A stretch of 64,000 bases of DNA from Avibacterium gallinarum (GCF_002921135.1 NZ_PQVJ01000007.1:1-64000), one strand, 5' to 3'. Numbered from the stretch's first letter, positions 17,432-27,545 are shown. Notes: generated from the sequence alone by a model not told the origin. Made by a program: numbers and translations.

Positions 17432-18067
17432 TTACGAGGTGAGTTCAATAATGGTGGTTAAGCCTGAATAAATCAGTTCGCCACCGAAAAATAGGAAAAC
17501 TAAACCGGCAAAATTATCGATATAACGATTGTAGCGGTTGTAAAAATCACGCACCATTTTGCGCGAAAAGAAAAAGCCAATCAGCACAAAATAGAGAAAA
17601 CTTTCCAAGGCCAGAAGCACGATGATAAGTACAATTTCTGCCGTGCCAGAAAAGCTCGTCATAAACCCTGATAACACACTGCTGAAAAATACGATCACTT
17701 TGGCATTGCTAATGTTGATGAATAAGCCTTTCATCACTTCGCTAAAAAAGGACGTTTGCTTTATTTTTTGCTGGCTAGAATCGGTTAGCTGTGCGTTTTG
17801 GGTAACGCGTAGCATTTTGATTCCGCAGTAAGCAAGATAGCTGCCGCCTAAGCACATAATGATATATTGCACTAAATTATTGGTGCGGTTAATCATCGCT
17901 AAGCCAAAAATTACCGCAGCTGACCAAAATAGAATTCCTAATGCAATGCCTAATGCACCACCTACAGCATTACGATGACTTTCACTTGCTGCTTTGCGAC
18001 TTACATAGAAAAAATCTGGTCCGGGGCTAAGTAAACCAGCAAAATTAACAAATAATACTGTCCACAT
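17432..18067 (-). CDS. LysE/RhtB-family amino acid exporter
   Basis: This is an inner-membrane exporter of 211 residues with about six helices. The family signature LLSPGPDFFYVSRKAASES lies at residues 12-30, and the LFINISNAKVIVFFSSV segment corresponds to the second conserved block. The sequence pattern is closest to RhtC (threonine efflux), but the substrate cannot be settled from sequence. Its ATG overlaps the pgpA stop by one base, and dapB follows after 12 bases, so it is translationally linked to lipid and lysine-pathway genes. Confidence 0.88.
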   Translation of the reverse strand: MWTVLFVNFAGLLSPGPDFFYVSRKAASESHRNAVGGALGIALGILFWSAAVIFGLAMINRTNNLVQYIIMCLGGSYLAYCGIKMLRVTQNAQLTDSSQQKIKQTSFFSEVMKGLFINISNAKVIVFFSSVLSGFMTSFSGTAEIVLIIVLLALESFLYFVLIGFFFSRKMVRDFYNRYNRYIDNFAGLVFLFFGGELIYSGLTTIIELTS

Positions 18068-18579
18068 TACAAAAAAACCTCTAACAGAACATACAACAAC
18101 AAATAAATCGTAATTATGCTATAAATTGCTGCCAACACATCATCTATCATAATGCCAAAGCCACTTTTCAATTTACGATCGAAATAGCGGATCGGATAAG
18201 GCTTCAAAATATCGAAAAGACGAAATACCGCAAAACCGACCGCACACAATAGTAGATTGATTTCAGGCAATACCGCAAGTACCATAAAAATGCCCACAAA
18301 TTCGTCCCACACAATCGCACCGTGATCGTGAACGCCCATATCATCAGCGGTTTTCTGGCAAATAAAGCAACCAGCCACAAAACAAAGTGCGGTGAAAAAA
18401 AGGAAAATTTTTAATGGCATAATCTGCAAGAGCGCCGCGCCAATTAGCGTGGCGGCTAAACTTCCCCAAGTGCCGGGGGCGGGGCGAAGCAAGCCTGAGC
18501 CAAACCCGACCGCCAATAAATGCACGGGATTGGTTAAAGAAAGTCTGCTGCGGGGATCTTGTTGGGCTGTATTTTGCAT
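18067..18579 (-). CDS. pgpA: Phosphatidylglycerophosphatase A
   Basis: It removes phosphate from phosphatidylglycerol phosphate in the inner membrane. The 170 residues match the family length. The catalytic PgpA pattern is clear: GFGSGLLRPAPGTWGSL near residues 26-42, then DDMGVHDHGAIVWDE with the acidic metal-binding residues, and membrane helices in between. The gene starts seven bases after the thiL stop, the same thiL-pgpA order as in E. coli, and overlaps the next gene by one base. Confidence 0.95.
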   Translation of the reverse strand: MQNTAQQDPRSRLSLTNPVHLLAVGFGSGLLRPAPGTWGSLAATLIGAALLQIMPLKIFLFFTALCFVAGCFICQKTADDMGVHDHGAIVWDEFVGIFMVLAVLPEINLLLCAVGFAVFRLFDILKPYPIRYFDRKLKSGFGIMIDDVLAAIYSIITIYLLLYVLLEVFL

Positions 18580-18586
18580 AATTTTT

Positions 18587-19630
18587 CTATTTAAAATGAT
18601 CGAAACCGCCAGTATGTGCTACGTCCACTTCTTGCCCATTACGTTGAAAAACAAGGCGTTTTTTGCCATTTGGGCGTAACGCGCGGAGCTGGCCGATACA
18701 GGTATAATTTACGCCAATGTGTTTTAAATGCTGATCGAGTTTTTCTCGCTGACGATCTGGCACGGTAAAACATAGCTCATAATCTTCACCACCAGTTAAG
18801 GCAAACTGCTCTGCTTGAGCGCGTCCAAATGTGTTAATCAAGGCATTGGACAACGGCAATTTATCTAAATTTATCACCGCACTACATTGGCTACGTTCTA
18901 AAATATGCCCCAGATCGGCAATTAAACCATCTGAAATATCAATGGCAGAACTGGCAAGTGCGGATACTGCTAATTCCAAACCAAGCAACACTCGCGGTGT
19001 CGGGCGAAGGTGGCGTTGAATTAAATAATCGCGTTCAAAATCTGTCCCATTTTGCACCGCACTTTGCGCTTGCGCAGGGATTTGCGTAGCCGTTTTCTTT
19101 GCAGAATTCAGCAATAATGCCAAGCCCCCTGCGCTATCGCCAAGGGTGCCAGACACATAAATCCAATCCCCCACATTAGCACTGTGGCGACATAACGCCT
19201 TACCTTTGGGGATAATGCCTTGTGCGGTAATGCTAATGACGTGTAATGCACCTTTGGTGGTATCGCCGCCTATCAGATCTACATTATAGTGATCCAGCAC
19301 ATCAAAAAAACTTTGGCTAAACGCTTGTAGCCATTGATGATCAATATGGGGTAAGGTTAACGCAAGGGAAAACCACGCAGGTTCTGCGCCCATTGCGGCC
19401 AGATCGCTTAAATTCGTGGCGGCAGCTTTATAAGCCAGATCGGCAGGAGAAATAGATGGCAGAAAATGGGTATTTTCCACCATAGTATCCGTTGTAATGG
19501 CAATGCGTTGGTTTTGCCGATGTTCGGTAATCGCACAATCATCACCAATGGCAACAATCACATCTTTACGGGAAGGGCGCTTAGACGCATTAAAATATCG
19601 TTTAATTAGATCAAATTCGCCTTCACTCAT
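18587..19630 (-). CDS. thiL: Thiamine-monophosphate kinase
   Basis: It phosphorylates thiamine monophosphate to the active diphosphate. The 347-residue protein shows the PurM-like nucleotide fold with IGDDCAI near the N-terminus, the metal site TDTMVENTHFL, NLSDLAAMGA, GGDTTKG and a later DISDGLIADLGHIL. It is slightly longer than the E. coli enzyme (325), with an insertion around the segment SAKKTATQIPAQAQSAV, part of which is encoded by an uptake signal. It sits 21 bases after nusB, as in E. coli. Confidence 0.96.
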   Translation of the reverse strand: MSEGEFDLIKRYFNASKRPSRKDVIVAIGDDCAITEHRQNQRIAITTDTMVENTHFLPSISPADLAYKAAATNLSDLAAMGAEPAWFSLALTLPHIDHQWLQAFSQSFFDVLDHYNVDLIGGDTTKGALHVISITAQGIIPKGKALCRHSANVGDWIYVSGTLGDSAGGLALLLNSAKKTATQIPAQAQSAVQNGTDFERDYLIQRHLRPTPRVLLGLELAVSALASSAIDISDGLIADLGHILERSQCSAVINLDKLPLSNALINTFGRAQAEQFALTGGEDYELCFTVPDRQREKLDQHLKHIGVNYTCIGQLRALRPNGKKRLVFQRNGQEVDVAHTGGFDHFK

Positions 19631-19651
19631 TGGCTTCCTTCCCTGAAATGA

Positions 19652-20095
19652 TTATTTACGCGATAATGCAGGTGCAACTTTATCTAATACACCATTCACA
19701 TAACGGTGGCTGTCATCTGCCCCGAATACTTTTGCCACTTCAATGGCTTCATTGATTGCCACTTTATAAGGCACGTCTAGCTCGAATTTCAGTTCATACA
19801 CGGCTAAACGCAAAATCGCACGCTCGATGGGATCTAATTCATCAAGGCTACGATCCAAATAAGGGGTCATTGTCGCTTCAACCGCTTCAATATTTTCTGC
19901 GGTTTGACGCAATAATTTGCGGAAATAAGACATATCCACGCCTTGCATATCCTGCTCGGTAATAAACGCTAATTCCACTTCTTCAATAGGATTTTGCGAC
20001 ACATACCAAGAATAAAGAGCTTGCACCGCACATTCTCTGGCACGGCGGCGCTGGCTTGGTTTCTTTACTTTATCGTTCATTGCAAGTTCAGCCAT
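19652..20095 (-). CDS. nusB: Transcription antitermination factor NusB
   Basis: NusB binds boxA RNA together with NusE (S10) to support rRNA antitermination. The 147-residue helical protein has the typical basic start ([17 protein letters not shown]) and ends near [26 protein letters not shown]. The first ATG overlaps the ribH stop by one base, which supports coupled translation. A second Met at codon 6 (MNDKVKK) is an alternative start, and neither has a ribosome site. Confidence 0.96.
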   Translation of the reverse strand: MAELAMNDKVKKPSQRRRARECAVQALYSWYVSQNPIEEVELAFITEQDMQGVDMSYFRKLLRQTAENIEAVEATMTPYLDRSLDELDPIERAILRLAVYELKFELDVPYKVAINEAIEVAKVFGADDSHRYVNGVLDKVAPALSRK

Positions 20096-20568
20096 TATGC
20101 GTTATCAATTTGTGCTAATAAGTTGATCATTTCTAAAGCCACTAATGCCGCTTCTGCGCCTTTATTGCCCGCTTTTGTGCCTGCTCGTTCAATGGCTTGT
20201 TCAATATTTTCAGTGGTTAGCACGCCAAATGCCACGGGAATTTCCGCTTGCATCGCCACTTGGCCTAAACCGCTACTCGCTTCGCCTGCTACATATTCAA
20301 AGTGCGCTGTACCGCCACGGATCACCGTGCCTAATGCCACAATCGCATCATATTTTTTGCTTTCCGCTAAACGGCGAGCCACTAATGGCAACTCATAAGC
20401 CCCCGGTGCGCGCACTAAGGTGATATTTTCGTCTTTTACTTGCCCAACACGTTTTAAGGCATCTAACGCGCCTTCTAATAAACTTTCGTTAATAAAGCTG
20501 TTAAAACGAGCAATCACCACCGCAACTTTAGCGTTTGGTGCTGCAATCGCGCCTTCTAATACTTTCAT
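20095..20568 (-). CDS. ribH: 6,7-dimethyl-8-ribityllumazine synthase
   Basis: It makes lumazine, the direct precursor of riboflavin. From the ATG at 20568 the protein has 157 residues, the normal size, with AGGACAG three bases before the start. Conserved parts are [33 protein letters not shown] and [14 protein letters not shown] with the catalytic His. An open frame runs 43 codons further upstream, but those residues are unlike the family. It is the first gene of the operon ribH-nusB-thiL-pgpA-exporter-dapB. I see no FMN riboswitch upstream. Confidence 0.96.
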   Translation of the reverse strand: MKVLEGAIAAPNAKVAVVIARFNSFINESLLEGALDALKRVGQVKDENITLVRAPGAYELPLVARRLAESKKYDAIVALGTVIRGGTAHFEYVAGEASSGLGQVAMQAEIPVAFGVLTTENIEQAIERAGTKAGNKGAEAALVALEMINLLAQIDNA

Positions 20569-20905
20569 AATCTGTCCTATGTTTGATGTTATGGAAATAG
20601 GGGCGGATTTTATCATAAAAAATGGGGGGATTGGGGATTTTATTGTACGATATTTTGAGTTTTTAAATTCTTTAAGTGCATAAATTTTAAACACCAATTC
20701 ATATTCTCACTCCCACTGATTGACTCTTAATTTATTGGAAGGCAGGGAAACCATTAATTCTGAAATACTTAATTTAGAAATATTCCGCATGTCATAATTC
20801 CCCCTAATAAATTAACTATATAAACTTCTTACATTCATAGCTAATGTTAGCCTCATATTAATCACCTAATAGTGACTATTAATCCAATAATACATTCCTT
20901 AAATA
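20569..20905. other. ribH upstream region with possible gene remnants
   Basis: This 337-base AT-rich stretch separates ribH from the end of nagK. On the minus strand it contains a 27-codon frame at 20707-20790 (starting MRNISKLSISELMVSLP) behind GGGGAATT. In the same frame after its stop come about 20 codons resembling the start of RelE-type toxins ([20 protein letters not shown]). This looks like a decayed toxin-antitoxin locus, but the evidence is thin. A ribH promoter must also lie here. Confidence 0.35.
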
Positions 20906-21820
20906 TTAACGTGAAAGAAACAACGCCGCAGCACCGCGAACGCCGCCGGAATCGCCGTATTTGGCTTTTTTGATCACAGGCACTTTAGCGCTGCGCATTA
21001 GGTGTTTTGGTAATGCTTTTGGCAATGCTTCGTAGAGATAATCAAAGTTGGATAAACCGCCGCCAAGTACGATTAAATGTGGGTCAAGGGCGGTGATGAT
21101 GTTGCCGATAGAAATGGCGGCGAGTTCCACAAACATTTCCACAAATTCCACCGCACTTTGATCTTTTGCGTAAAAACGCTGGATAATTTCTTTGGCAGAG
21201 AGACTTTCCCCTTTAAGATCGCGGTAAAGCATTTCAAAGCCACGGCCTGAAAGGTAAGTGTCTAAGCAGGCTTGATTGCCGCAGCCACAAGGGTAAATTG
21301 GCGCTTTGTCCCAGCCGAGTAATTTTAAGGCGTGGTAATTCAGCTGCATATGTCCCAGTTCGCCCGCCATTCCGATTTGTCCTGAGTAGATTTTGCCGTC
21401 AATCACTAAACCGCCGCCAAAACCTGTGCCAAGGATTAAGCCTAACACGCTCGGATATTGCTGATTTTCTTCTGCCCAAGCCTCTGATAAGGCAAAACAA
21501 TTTGCGTCATTTTCTGCCCGCACTTCACGATCTAAACGCTGGCTCAAATCTTGCAAAATAGGTTTGTTGTCTGCCACGCGAATATTGGTGATTTCTGCCA
21601 AACCTGTTTCGTGATTCACGAAACCCGGCAAGCCCAACCCCACTGTGCCTTTTTCGCCAAATTTTTCATCGGCTTTTTTCACCAAATTCACAATGGTATC
21701 AAGCCATTGTTCGTAGCTGTCTTTTGGTGTATCCACCCGTTCGGAATATTGTTTTTCCAATTTTTCATTGAATACGGCAAGTTCAATTTTTGTACCGCCA
21801 ATATCAAATCCGTATAACAT
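20906..21820 (-). CDS. nagK: N-acetyl-D-glucosamine kinase
   Basis: This ROK-family cytoplasmic kinase salvages GlcNAc from cell-wall or host sugars as GlcNAc-6-phosphate. The 304 residues match E. coli NagK. The phosphate loop [12 protein letters not shown] opens the protein. [12 protein letters not shown] carries the catalytic Asp near residue 107, followed by [17 protein letters not shown] and the zinc site [15 protein letters not shown] complete the ROK signature. GAGGTGAAC precedes the ATG. A close paralogue such as NanK is less likely given the ordered match of all motifs. Confidence 0.93.
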   Translation of the reverse strand: MLYGFDIGGTKIELAVFNEKLEKQYSERVDTPKDSYEQWLDTIVNLVKKADEKFGEKGTVGLGLPGFVNHETGLAEITNIRVADNKPILQDLSQRLDREVRAENDANCFALSEAWAEENQQYPSVLGLILGTGFGGGLVIDGKIYSGQIGMAGELGHMQLNYHALKLLGWDKAPIYPCGCGNQACLDTYLSGRGFEMLYRDLKGESLSAKEIIQRFYAKDQSAVEFVEMFVELAAISIGNIITALDPHLIVLGGGLSNFDYLYEALPKALPKHLMRSAKVPVIKKAKYGDSGGVRGAAALFLSR

Positions 21821-21861
21821 TGTTCACCTCAAAAAATAATTAAAAATCTGACCGCACTTTT

Positions 21862-22602
21862 TTATCGCACACTATCTTGCAAAGTGCGGTTGAAAATCGA
21901 TTTGTTTTTGATCCAATCGAATAATCCGCAATGAAACACCCACGCCAGCAACACGGAAACCAATAAATCAATCGGGTAATGCATTCCTAAACGCAAACGG
22001 CTGACTAGCATTAGCACCGCCCAAACGGCAATACCTGCAGTGAGATATTTCATTCCTTTATTGTTACGTCCAAGCAGCTGCCCAAATCCTACCGCAAGCA
22101 TTAACCAAGTGGCGGCAAAAATGCTGTGGCCAGATGGGAAAGAATAGCCTGTTTCTTTGCTACGGTGATGCACCAAATGCGCATCCACCTGTTTATCCGC
22201 ATAATAATCCAATACGATTTGCTCACGCACTTTGCGAGGCTGATCGTAAAAATAATCTGGGCTGACACTTGATTTTTCCGCTAATTGCACAATAAAAGGA
22301 CGGGGTTCAGCAAACACCGTTTTGAGCGCCAATTTCACCCCTTGGGTTACGCCCACGGAAAGCGCCATCACGCCAATCACCGCAAGGGCTTGCTTTTTAT
22401 CTGCTATGCAGAAAAAATACGCAGCCGCAAAGACGACGCAAGTGATAACGGCGTAAGGCACGCTTCCTGTTTCGGTTAAAAAATAGAGAAAAGTATCGAA
22501 AGTTGTGGTATGTTCGTCCCCTTGCCATTGCCAGTGGAAAGCCCACGCAAAAAAAGGCACAAGGCAAAGTAATAAGGTATATAATGAAAGGCGTTTTAAC
22601 AT
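21862..22602 (-). CDS. pgpB: PAP2-family lipid phosphatase (PgpB type)
   Basis: This is an inner-membrane phosphatase that acts on phosphatidylglycerol phosphate and undecaprenyl diphosphate in E. coli. The three acid-phosphatase motifs are present: KTVFAEPRP, GYSFPSGHSIFAA and SRLRLGMHYPIDLLVS, within about six helices and 246 residues. I start at the second ATG (22602) because GGAG lies eight bases before it. The first in-frame ATG at 22629 has no ribosome site and would overlap the ribA leader. The C-terminal IFNRTLQDSVR is encoded across an uptake signal. Confidence 0.9.
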   Translation of the reverse strand: MLKRLSLYTLLLCLVPFFAWAFHWQWQGDEHTTTFDTFLYFLTETGSVPYAVITCVVFAAAYFFCIADKKQALAVIGVMALSVGVTQGVKLALKTVFAEPRPFIVQLAEKSSVSPDYFYDQPRKVREQIVLDYYADKQVDAHLVHHRSKETGYSFPSGHSIFAATWLMLAVGFGQLLGRNNKGMKYLTAGIAVWAVLMLVSRLRLGMHYPIDLLVSVLLAWVFHCGLFDWIKNKSIFNRTLQDSVR

Positions 22603-22671
22603 TTTAATCACTCCATAAATTGAGTGCATAGTTTAGCATTATTCAATAAAAAAAGAATGAAGGATTTAGCG

Positions 22672-23328
22672 ATGACAAAAATTCAACGGGTTACGGAAGC
22701 AAATTTACCGACCGAATTTGGTTTATTCCGCATTGTGGGCTTTGAGTTTCCCGACACCAAAAAAGAACACGTTGCCTTGGTAATGGGCGATATTAGCAAT
22801 CAAGATGAGCCAGTTTTGGCGCGCATTCACTCAGAATGTTTAACGGGCGATGCGTTGCATAGCCTGAAATGCGATTGCGGTTTTCAGCTTGCCACCGCAC
22901 TGCGTCAAATTAGCGAAGAAGGCCGTGGCGTGCTGATTTATCACCGCGAAGAGGGCCGCGGCATTGGCTTAATTAACAAAATCCGTGCTTATTCCTTGCA
23001 AGATCAAGGAATGGATACCATTGAAGCCAACCTTGCTTTAGGCTTTGCCGCAGATGAACGTAATTTTGAAGTTTGCGCGGATATTTTTGATCTACTCGGT
23101 GTAAAACAAGTTCGCCTGCTCACCAACAACCCAAACAAAATCGACACAATGAAAAAAGCGGGGATTAACGTGGTAGAACGTGTTCCATTAAACGTGGGCG
23201 AAAACCGCTACAACACGGAATATTTAGACACCAAAGCAAAAAAAATGGGCCATTTCATCGTGCATAACAACCAAAAACACCTAATGACCTGCCCACATTG
23301 TCAGGAAGAAGTGCCGAATGGAGAATAA
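22672..23328 (+). CDS. ribA: GTP cyclohydrolase II
   Basis: It opens the imidazole ring of GTP to start riboflavin synthesis. From the ATG at 22672 the protein has 218 residues. The zinc site [18 protein letters not shown] holds three cysteines, and [11 protein letters not shown] holds the catalytic region. The tail of about 20 residues beyond the E. coli end contains a CPHC pair and is unusual. AGGA lies before the start. Two upstream in-frame Met codons exist but lack family similarity. The Fic antitoxin start follows four bases after its stop. Confidence 0.95.
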   Translation: MTKIQRVTEANLPTEFGLFRIVGFEFPDTKKEHVALVMGDISNQDEPVLARIHSECLTGDALHSLKCDCGFQLATALRQISEEGRGVLIYHREEGRGIGLINKIRAYSLQDQGMDTIEANLALGFAADERNFEVCADIFDLLGVKQVRLLTNNPNKIDTMKKAGINVVERVPLNVGENRYNTEYLDTKAKKMGHFIVHNNQKHLMTCPHCQEEVPNGE

Positions 23329-23332
23329 AATA

Positions 23333-23506
23333 ATGCCTAATTTAAAAGAACAACAAATTAGACAACAAGCCCTACAGTTTGCGATTGACAATAATCGCCT
23401 TGAAGGACTATATCTTAGCCAAGAGATGCTCCATTATTTTCAAAAATGGGTAATGGGTGAAATCACTATTTCAGAATTAAAAGTAAAAACGAATGAAATA
23501 TCATAG
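23333..23506 (+). CDS. VbhA-like antitoxin of the Fic toxin
   Basis: This is a small helical protein of 57 residues that should hold the adjacent Fic enzyme inactive. It aligns with the Bartonella antitoxin VbhA through NNRLEGLYLSQE and VMGEITISELKVKTNEI (VbhA has SQRLEGLEPDPQ and VVGELETSDV). The inhibitory motif of class I Fic antitoxins is (S/T)xxxE(G/N). Here the Ser/Thr position is Asn while Glu-Gly is kept. I start at ATG 23333, nine bases after GGAG. An earlier ATG at 23318 lies inside ribA. It overlaps fic by 14 bases. Confidence 0.82.
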   Translation: MPNLKEQQIRQQALQFAIDNNRLEGLYLSQEMLHYFQKWVMGEITISELKVKTNEIS

Positions 23507-24083
23507 CTCTGATCCTATGCTAAATAAAAATGGGGTACTAATTAATAAGCTGAACATCGAAACGCAAGATGAACTAGATAAAAAAGAAGCTCAAATCACT
23601 GCTATTCAAACAGCTATATTGTTAATTACACCAGTGAAAGGGCAATTTGATATCGCTCACCTAAAAGCTATCCATAAACATTTGTTTAATGACATCTATT
23701 CTTGGGCTGGCGAAATTAGAAGTATTGATATCTCTAAAGGAGATACAATGTTTGCAACCAGCTCAAGAATTGTTCCTGAGCTAGAAAAATTGTTTAATGA
23801 GCTAAAAAATGAGCAATTTTTGAAAAATACGCTTCCTGAAAAAATCCCTGCAAGATTAGCTTACTATTTAGGCGAAATTAATGCGATACACCCTTTTCGT
23901 GAAGGCAATGGTCGTACTCAACGATTATTCATTCACCAATTAGCTCAAACCTTAGGTTTTTATTTAAATCTTGAGAAAGTAAGTGCAGATGAAATGATTC
24001 AAGCGTCTATTTTATCGCATAAATGTGATTACAGCGCCTTAGAAAATATTATCAAAAAGGGATTAACCCCAATTCCTAAATGA
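23493..24083 (+). CDS. fic: Fic-domain toxin (AMP transferase)
   Basis: This Fic enzyme of 196 residues should transfer AMP from ATP to a target hydroxyl. The active-site loop HPFREGNGRTQR is complete at residues 133-144, including the catalytic His133. The N-terminal DPMLNKNGVLINKLN and the beta-flap region KGDTMFATSSRI are also typical of class I Fic toxins. The start overlaps the antitoxin gene, the usual antitoxin-first order. By relation to VbhT and FicT the target may be a type II topoisomerase, but that is inference. The cassette lies between the housekeeping genes ribA and accA and is AT-richer than they are, suggesting insertion. Confidence 0.9.
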   Translation: MKYHSSDPMLNKNGVLINKLNIETQDELDKKEAQITAIQTAILLITPVKGQFDIAHLKAIHKHLFNDIYSWAGEIRSIDISKGDTMFATSSRIVPELEKLFNELKNEQFLKNTLPEKIPARLAYYLGEINAIHPFREGNGRTQRLFIHQLAQTLGFYLNLEKVSADEMIQASILSHKCDYSALENIIKKGLTPIPK

Positions 24084-24234
24084 CAAAAAGATTTCTACCA
24101 GTCGTCTAACCAGCTAACTGCAAAAAACACTACTTTTTTTGTAAAAAACGCATAAAATATTCGGTAGATTTGCACCCTAAGTAAAATATTGCTAAAGTGC
24201 GTACTAATTTTGCCGAAAATACTAGGAATAACAA

Positions 24235-25188
24235 ATGAGCCAAGAATATTTAGATTTTGAACTCCCGATTGCTGAACTTGAAGCAAAAATTGAATCCTTG
24301 CGTGCAGTGGCGGGGCAAGATGATGAAATCAATCTTGATGATGAAATTGCTCGCTTACAGAAAAAAAGCGAAGAATTAACCAAAAAAACCTTTGCCAACT
24401 TAGATGCGTGGCAAGTTTCTCGTATGGCTCGCCACCCAAATCGTCCTTATACATTGGATTATATCGAACAAATTTTCACCGAGTTTGAAGAGCTCGCAGG
24501 CGATCGTGCTTTTGCAGATGATAAAGCCATTGTGGGTGGTTTAGCCCGTTTAGACGGCAAGCCTGTTATGGTCATTGGCCACCAAAAAGGGCGCACAGTA
24601 AAAGAGAAAGTGAAACGTAACTTTGGTATGCCAGCGCCTGAAGGCTATCGCAAAGCGTTACGTTTAATGGAAATGGCAGAACGTTTTAAATTGCCAATCA
24701 TCACCTTTATTGACACCCCTGGCGCATACCCTGGTGTGGGCGCGGAAGAGCGTGGGCAATCAGAAGCCATTGCGCGCAACTTGCGTGAAATGTCAATGCT
24801 AAAAGTGCCAATTATTTGTACGGTAATTGGTGAAGGCGGTTCTGGTGGCGCGTTAGCCATTGGTGTTGGCGATAAAGTGAATATGTTGCAATACAGCACT
24901 TATTCCGTGATTTCCCCAGAGGGCTGCGCGTCTATCTTATGGAAAAGTGCCGATAAAGCCTCTACCGCTGCAGAAGTGATGGGTTTAACCGCAGATCGTC
25001 TGCAAAAATTACAACTGATCGATAACATTATCCCTGAGCCATTGGGCGGTGCGCATCGCAATTATGAGCAAATGGCGCAAAATCTTAAACAGCGTTTACT
25101 GGCAGATTTAGCGGATCTAGAAATTCTTGATCCAGATACACTGCTCGAACGCCGTTACCAACGCCTAATGAGCTACGGTTATTGCTAA
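24235..25188 (+). CDS. accA: Acetyl-CoA carboxylase carboxyltransferase subunit alpha
   Basis: Together with AccD it moves the carboxyl group from biotin to acetyl-CoA to give malonyl-CoA for fatty acid synthesis. The 317 residues match E. coli AccA in length. The start [18 protein letters not shown] is typical. The crotonase-like core includes [49 protein letters not shown] and [15 protein letters not shown]. It is followed by a terminator built from an uptake signal. Confidence 0.97.
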   Translation: MSQEYLDFELPIAELEAKIESLRAVAGQDDEINLDDEIARLQKKSEELTKKTFANLDAWQVSRMARHPNRPYTLDYIEQIFTEFEELAGDRAFADDKAIVGGLARLDGKPVMVIGHQKGRTVKEKVKRNFGMPAPEGYRKALRLMEMAERFKLPIITFIDTPGAYPGVGAEERGQSEAIARNLREMSMLKVPIICTVIGEGGSGGALAIGVGDKVNMLQYSTYSVISPEGCASILWKSADKASTAAEVMGLTADRLQKLQLIDNIIPEPLGGAHRNYEQMAQNLKQRLLADLADLEILDPDTLLERRYQRLMSYGYC

Positions 25189-25196
25189 ATAAAAAT

Positions 25197-25220
25197 GTGC
25201 GGTTTTTTAACCGCACTTTT
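25197..25220 (+). terminator. Terminator of accA containing an uptake signal
   Basis: GTGCGGTT (25197-25204) pairs with AACCGCAC (25209-25216) around TTTT, followed by four T. The 3' arm is an exact uptake core, and the 5' arm differs at one base outside the stem. Confidence 0.8.
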
Positions 25221-25258
25221 ACTTTCAAGCATTATTAGAAAGCATAAAGGATAGCAAA

Positions 25259-26119
25259 ATGAAACATCTTCTTTCCATTCAATCTCACGTTGTCTATGGC
25301 TATGCGGGCAATAAATCTGCCACTTTTCCAATGCAATTACTCGGCATTGATGTGTGGGCGTTGAACACCGTGCAATTTTCCAATCACACTCAATATGGCC
25401 AATGGACGGGAATGGTAATGCCACCAGCACAAATTGGCGAAATCGTGCAAGGCATTGATAATATTGGTCAATTACATCAATGTGATGCGGTGATTTCAGG
25501 TTATATCGGTGCGGCGGAGCAAGTGGAAGAAATCATTAATGCGGTGCAAAAAGTGAAATCTCGCAATCCTAACGCCGTTTATTTGTGCGATCCTGTGATG
25601 GGCCACCCCGACAAAGGCTGTATTGTGGCTGATGGTGTGAAAGAAAATCTCATCAACCTTGCTATGGCGAAAGCGGATATTATCACGCCGAATTTAGTGG
25701 AATTACGTGAGCTGAGCGGTTTGCCAGTAGAAAACTTTGCTCAAGCCATTGAAGCGGTAAAAGCAATTTTAGCCAAAGGGCCGAAAAAAGTGCTGGTGAA
25801 ACACCTGAGCAAAGTGGGGCAAGATCCAAGCCAATTTGAAATGTTGCTCGCCAACCAAGAGGGCATTTGGCATATTAGCCGCCCACTTCATCAATTTAAG
25901 AAAAAACCTGTGGGCGTGGGCGATTTAACCGCAGGGCTATTTATGGCGAATTTACTCAATGGCAAAAGCGATGTGGAAGCCTTTGAGCATACCGCCAATG
26001 CCGTTAATGATGTAATGACGGTAACGCAACAGCAGGATAATTATGAACTGCAAATTGTGGCGGCGCGTGAACAGATTGTTCGCCCTGTGAGCCAATTTAA
26101 CGCAGTAAAAATCGCCTAA
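25259..26119 (+). CDS. pdxY: Pyridoxal kinase
   Basis: It phosphorylates pyridoxal in the vitamin B6 salvage route. The 286-residue ribokinase-fold protein starts [20 protein letters not shown], contains the lid region [12 protein letters not shown], the [13 protein letters not shown] block, [12 protein letters not shown] and the anion-hole segment [12 protein letters not shown] with the catalytic Asp. AAGGA lies before the ATG. tilS begins 13 bases after the stop, so the two are likely cotranscribed. Confidence 0.95.
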   Translation: MKHLLSIQSHVVYGYAGNKSATFPMQLLGIDVWALNTVQFSNHTQYGQWTGMVMPPAQIGEIVQGIDNIGQLHQCDAVISGYIGAAEQVEEIINAVQKVKSRNPNAVYLCDPVMGHPDKGCIVADGVKENLINLAMAKADIITPNLVELRELSGLPVENFAQAIEAVKAILAKGPKKVLVKHLSKVGQDPSQFEMLLANQEGIWHISRPLHQFKKKPVGVGDLTAGLFMANLLNGKSDVEAFEHTANAVNDVMTVTQQQDNYELQIVAAREQIVRPVSQFNAVKIA

Positions 26120-26132
26120 CATTGCCCTTGCT

Positions 26133-27425
26133 ATGACGCTAATTGAGCAATTTCAACAGCAATTACAACGCCAGCCCCACTCGCATTTTCTGATTGCCTT
26201 AAGCGGTGGGCTGGATTCTACCGTGTTGCTTGCGCTTTTAGCAAAATTACGCGAAAAACAACCGCACTTCCAACTGCGCGCGATCCATATTCATCACGGC
26301 TTAAGCCCAAATGCAGATGATTGGACGCGCCACTGCCAACAGCTTTGCCAACACTTTTCCATTCCTTTGATCGTGGAAAAAGTTCAGCTGACACAAGGAA
26401 TGGGCATTGAAGCTGCCGCACGTCAAGCACGCTATCAAGCCATCGCTCGTCATATTTTAGCGCAAGAGATTTTGCTCACCGCCCATCATCAACAAGATCA
26501 AACCGAAACCTTTTTTCTCGCCTTAAAACGTGGTAGCGGTGTCAGCGGTTTATCCGCAATGAAAGCGCAAAGTGCGGTGTTTAATCTGAATATTTTTCGT
26601 CCCCTACTCGGCTTTTCACGCCAACAACTTTGGCAATATGCCACGGAAAATCAGCTGTCGTGGATTGAAGATGAAAGCAATCAAAACAACCAATACGAAC
26701 GCAATTTCTTACGCAATGAAATCTTACCAAAGCTGCGTGAACGCTGGACGCACTTCGATCAAGCAGTGCAACGCAGTGCCACCCATTGTGCGGAGCAACA
26801 ACAGCTTTTAGCCGAATTATTACAGCCAGAGCTAAAAAAATATTCGGACAAAACGCACCGCACTTTTGATTTAACGGATTTCTCGCAATGGTCTGATTTG
26901 AAACAAAAAGCCCTACTCCGCTTATGGCTGGAAACCTTGCAACAGCCAATGCCTAGCAGTAAACAGCTCTCACAAGTCATTCAAGATGTGATTCTTGCCG
27001 AGGTGGATCGCAATCCGCAATTTCAGCTTGGCGATAAAATGCTCCGCCGTTATCAACATCGGTTGTATCTCACCGAGCATTTTGCCGATCTCCGTCAGCT
27101 TAACCTGCCCGTAACCCTCAACCAACCTATAACTTTGCCCGACAAGTTAGGGCAAATTTGCTTAACGGAAACCCCAACTGGCGTGCAAGCAATATGGCAA
27201 GATTACATTCAGCCCCTACCTAAACCTGAAGCCCCTATTAGTATTCGCTTCGCCTATTCAGGCAAAGTGAGAAACCTAAATGGCATTAACCAAGATATCA
27301 AAAAATGCTGGCAAGCCCATAATATCCCCGTTTGGCAACGCAACCGCATTCCACTGATTTTTTATGGCGAAACCTTTCAAAGTGCGGTGGGATTTTTTCA
27401 AAATTTTGCGTCTGAAAGCAAATAA
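26133..27425 (+). CDS. tilS: tRNA(Ile)-lysidine synthetase
   Basis: TilS attaches lysine to C34 of the minor isoleucine tRNA with anticodon CAU, which is essential for reading AUA codons. The PP-loop ATPase motif [13 protein letters not shown] lies at residues 24-36, [15 protein letters not shown] follows, and the catalytic core includes [12 protein letters not shown]. The C-terminal half holds the substrate-binding and TilS C-terminal domains ([13 protein letters not shown]). The 430 residues match E. coli (432). Four uptake signals lie in or just beyond the gene, and one encodes part of FQSAVGFF near the end. Confidence 0.95.
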   Translation: MTLIEQFQQQLQRQPHSHFLIALSGGLDSTVLLALLAKLREKQPHFQLRAIHIHHGLSPNADDWTRHCQQLCQHFSIPLIVEKVQLTQGMGIEAAARQARYQAIARHILAQEILLTAHHQQDQTETFFLALKRGSGVSGLSAMKAQSAVFNLNIFRPLLGFSRQQLWQYATENQLSWIEDESNQNNQYERNFLRNEILPKLRERWTHFDQAVQRSATHCAEQQQLLAELLQPELKKYSDKTHRTFDLTDFSQWSDLKQKALLRLWLETLQQPMPSSKQLSQVIQDVILAEVDRNPQFQLGDKMLRRYQHRLYLTEHFADLRQLNLPVTLNQPITLPDKLGQICLTETPTGVQAIWQDYIQPLPKPEAPISIRFAYSGKVRNLNGINQDIKKCWQAHNIPVWQRNRIPLIFYGETFQSAVGFFQNFASESK

Positions 27426-27464
27426 AACTTGCTCAATTTGCACCGCACTTTTCCCCGCATAAAG

Positions 27465-27491
27465 ATAAGGTTTGACACAACCCCACCTTAT
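27465..27491 (+). terminator. Weak hairpin between tilS and metH
   Basis: ATAAGGT pairs with ACCTTAT around a 13-base loop, followed by TTCTATT. It could be a weak tilS terminator. It lies 55 bases before metH, and no MetJ-type repeats were convincing around it. Confidence 0.4.
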
Positions 27492-27545
27492 TTCTATTAT
27501 GCCTGTTATTATTAAATCTAAGTCATCACAATAAGTCGTAACAAA

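Noticed and set aside
20569-20905. FMN riboswitch upstream of ribH
   Set aside because: None of the conserved FMN-aptamer blocks is present on either strand.
27426-27545. MetJ repeats upstream of metH
   Set aside because: No tandem AGACGTCT-like octamers could be made out.
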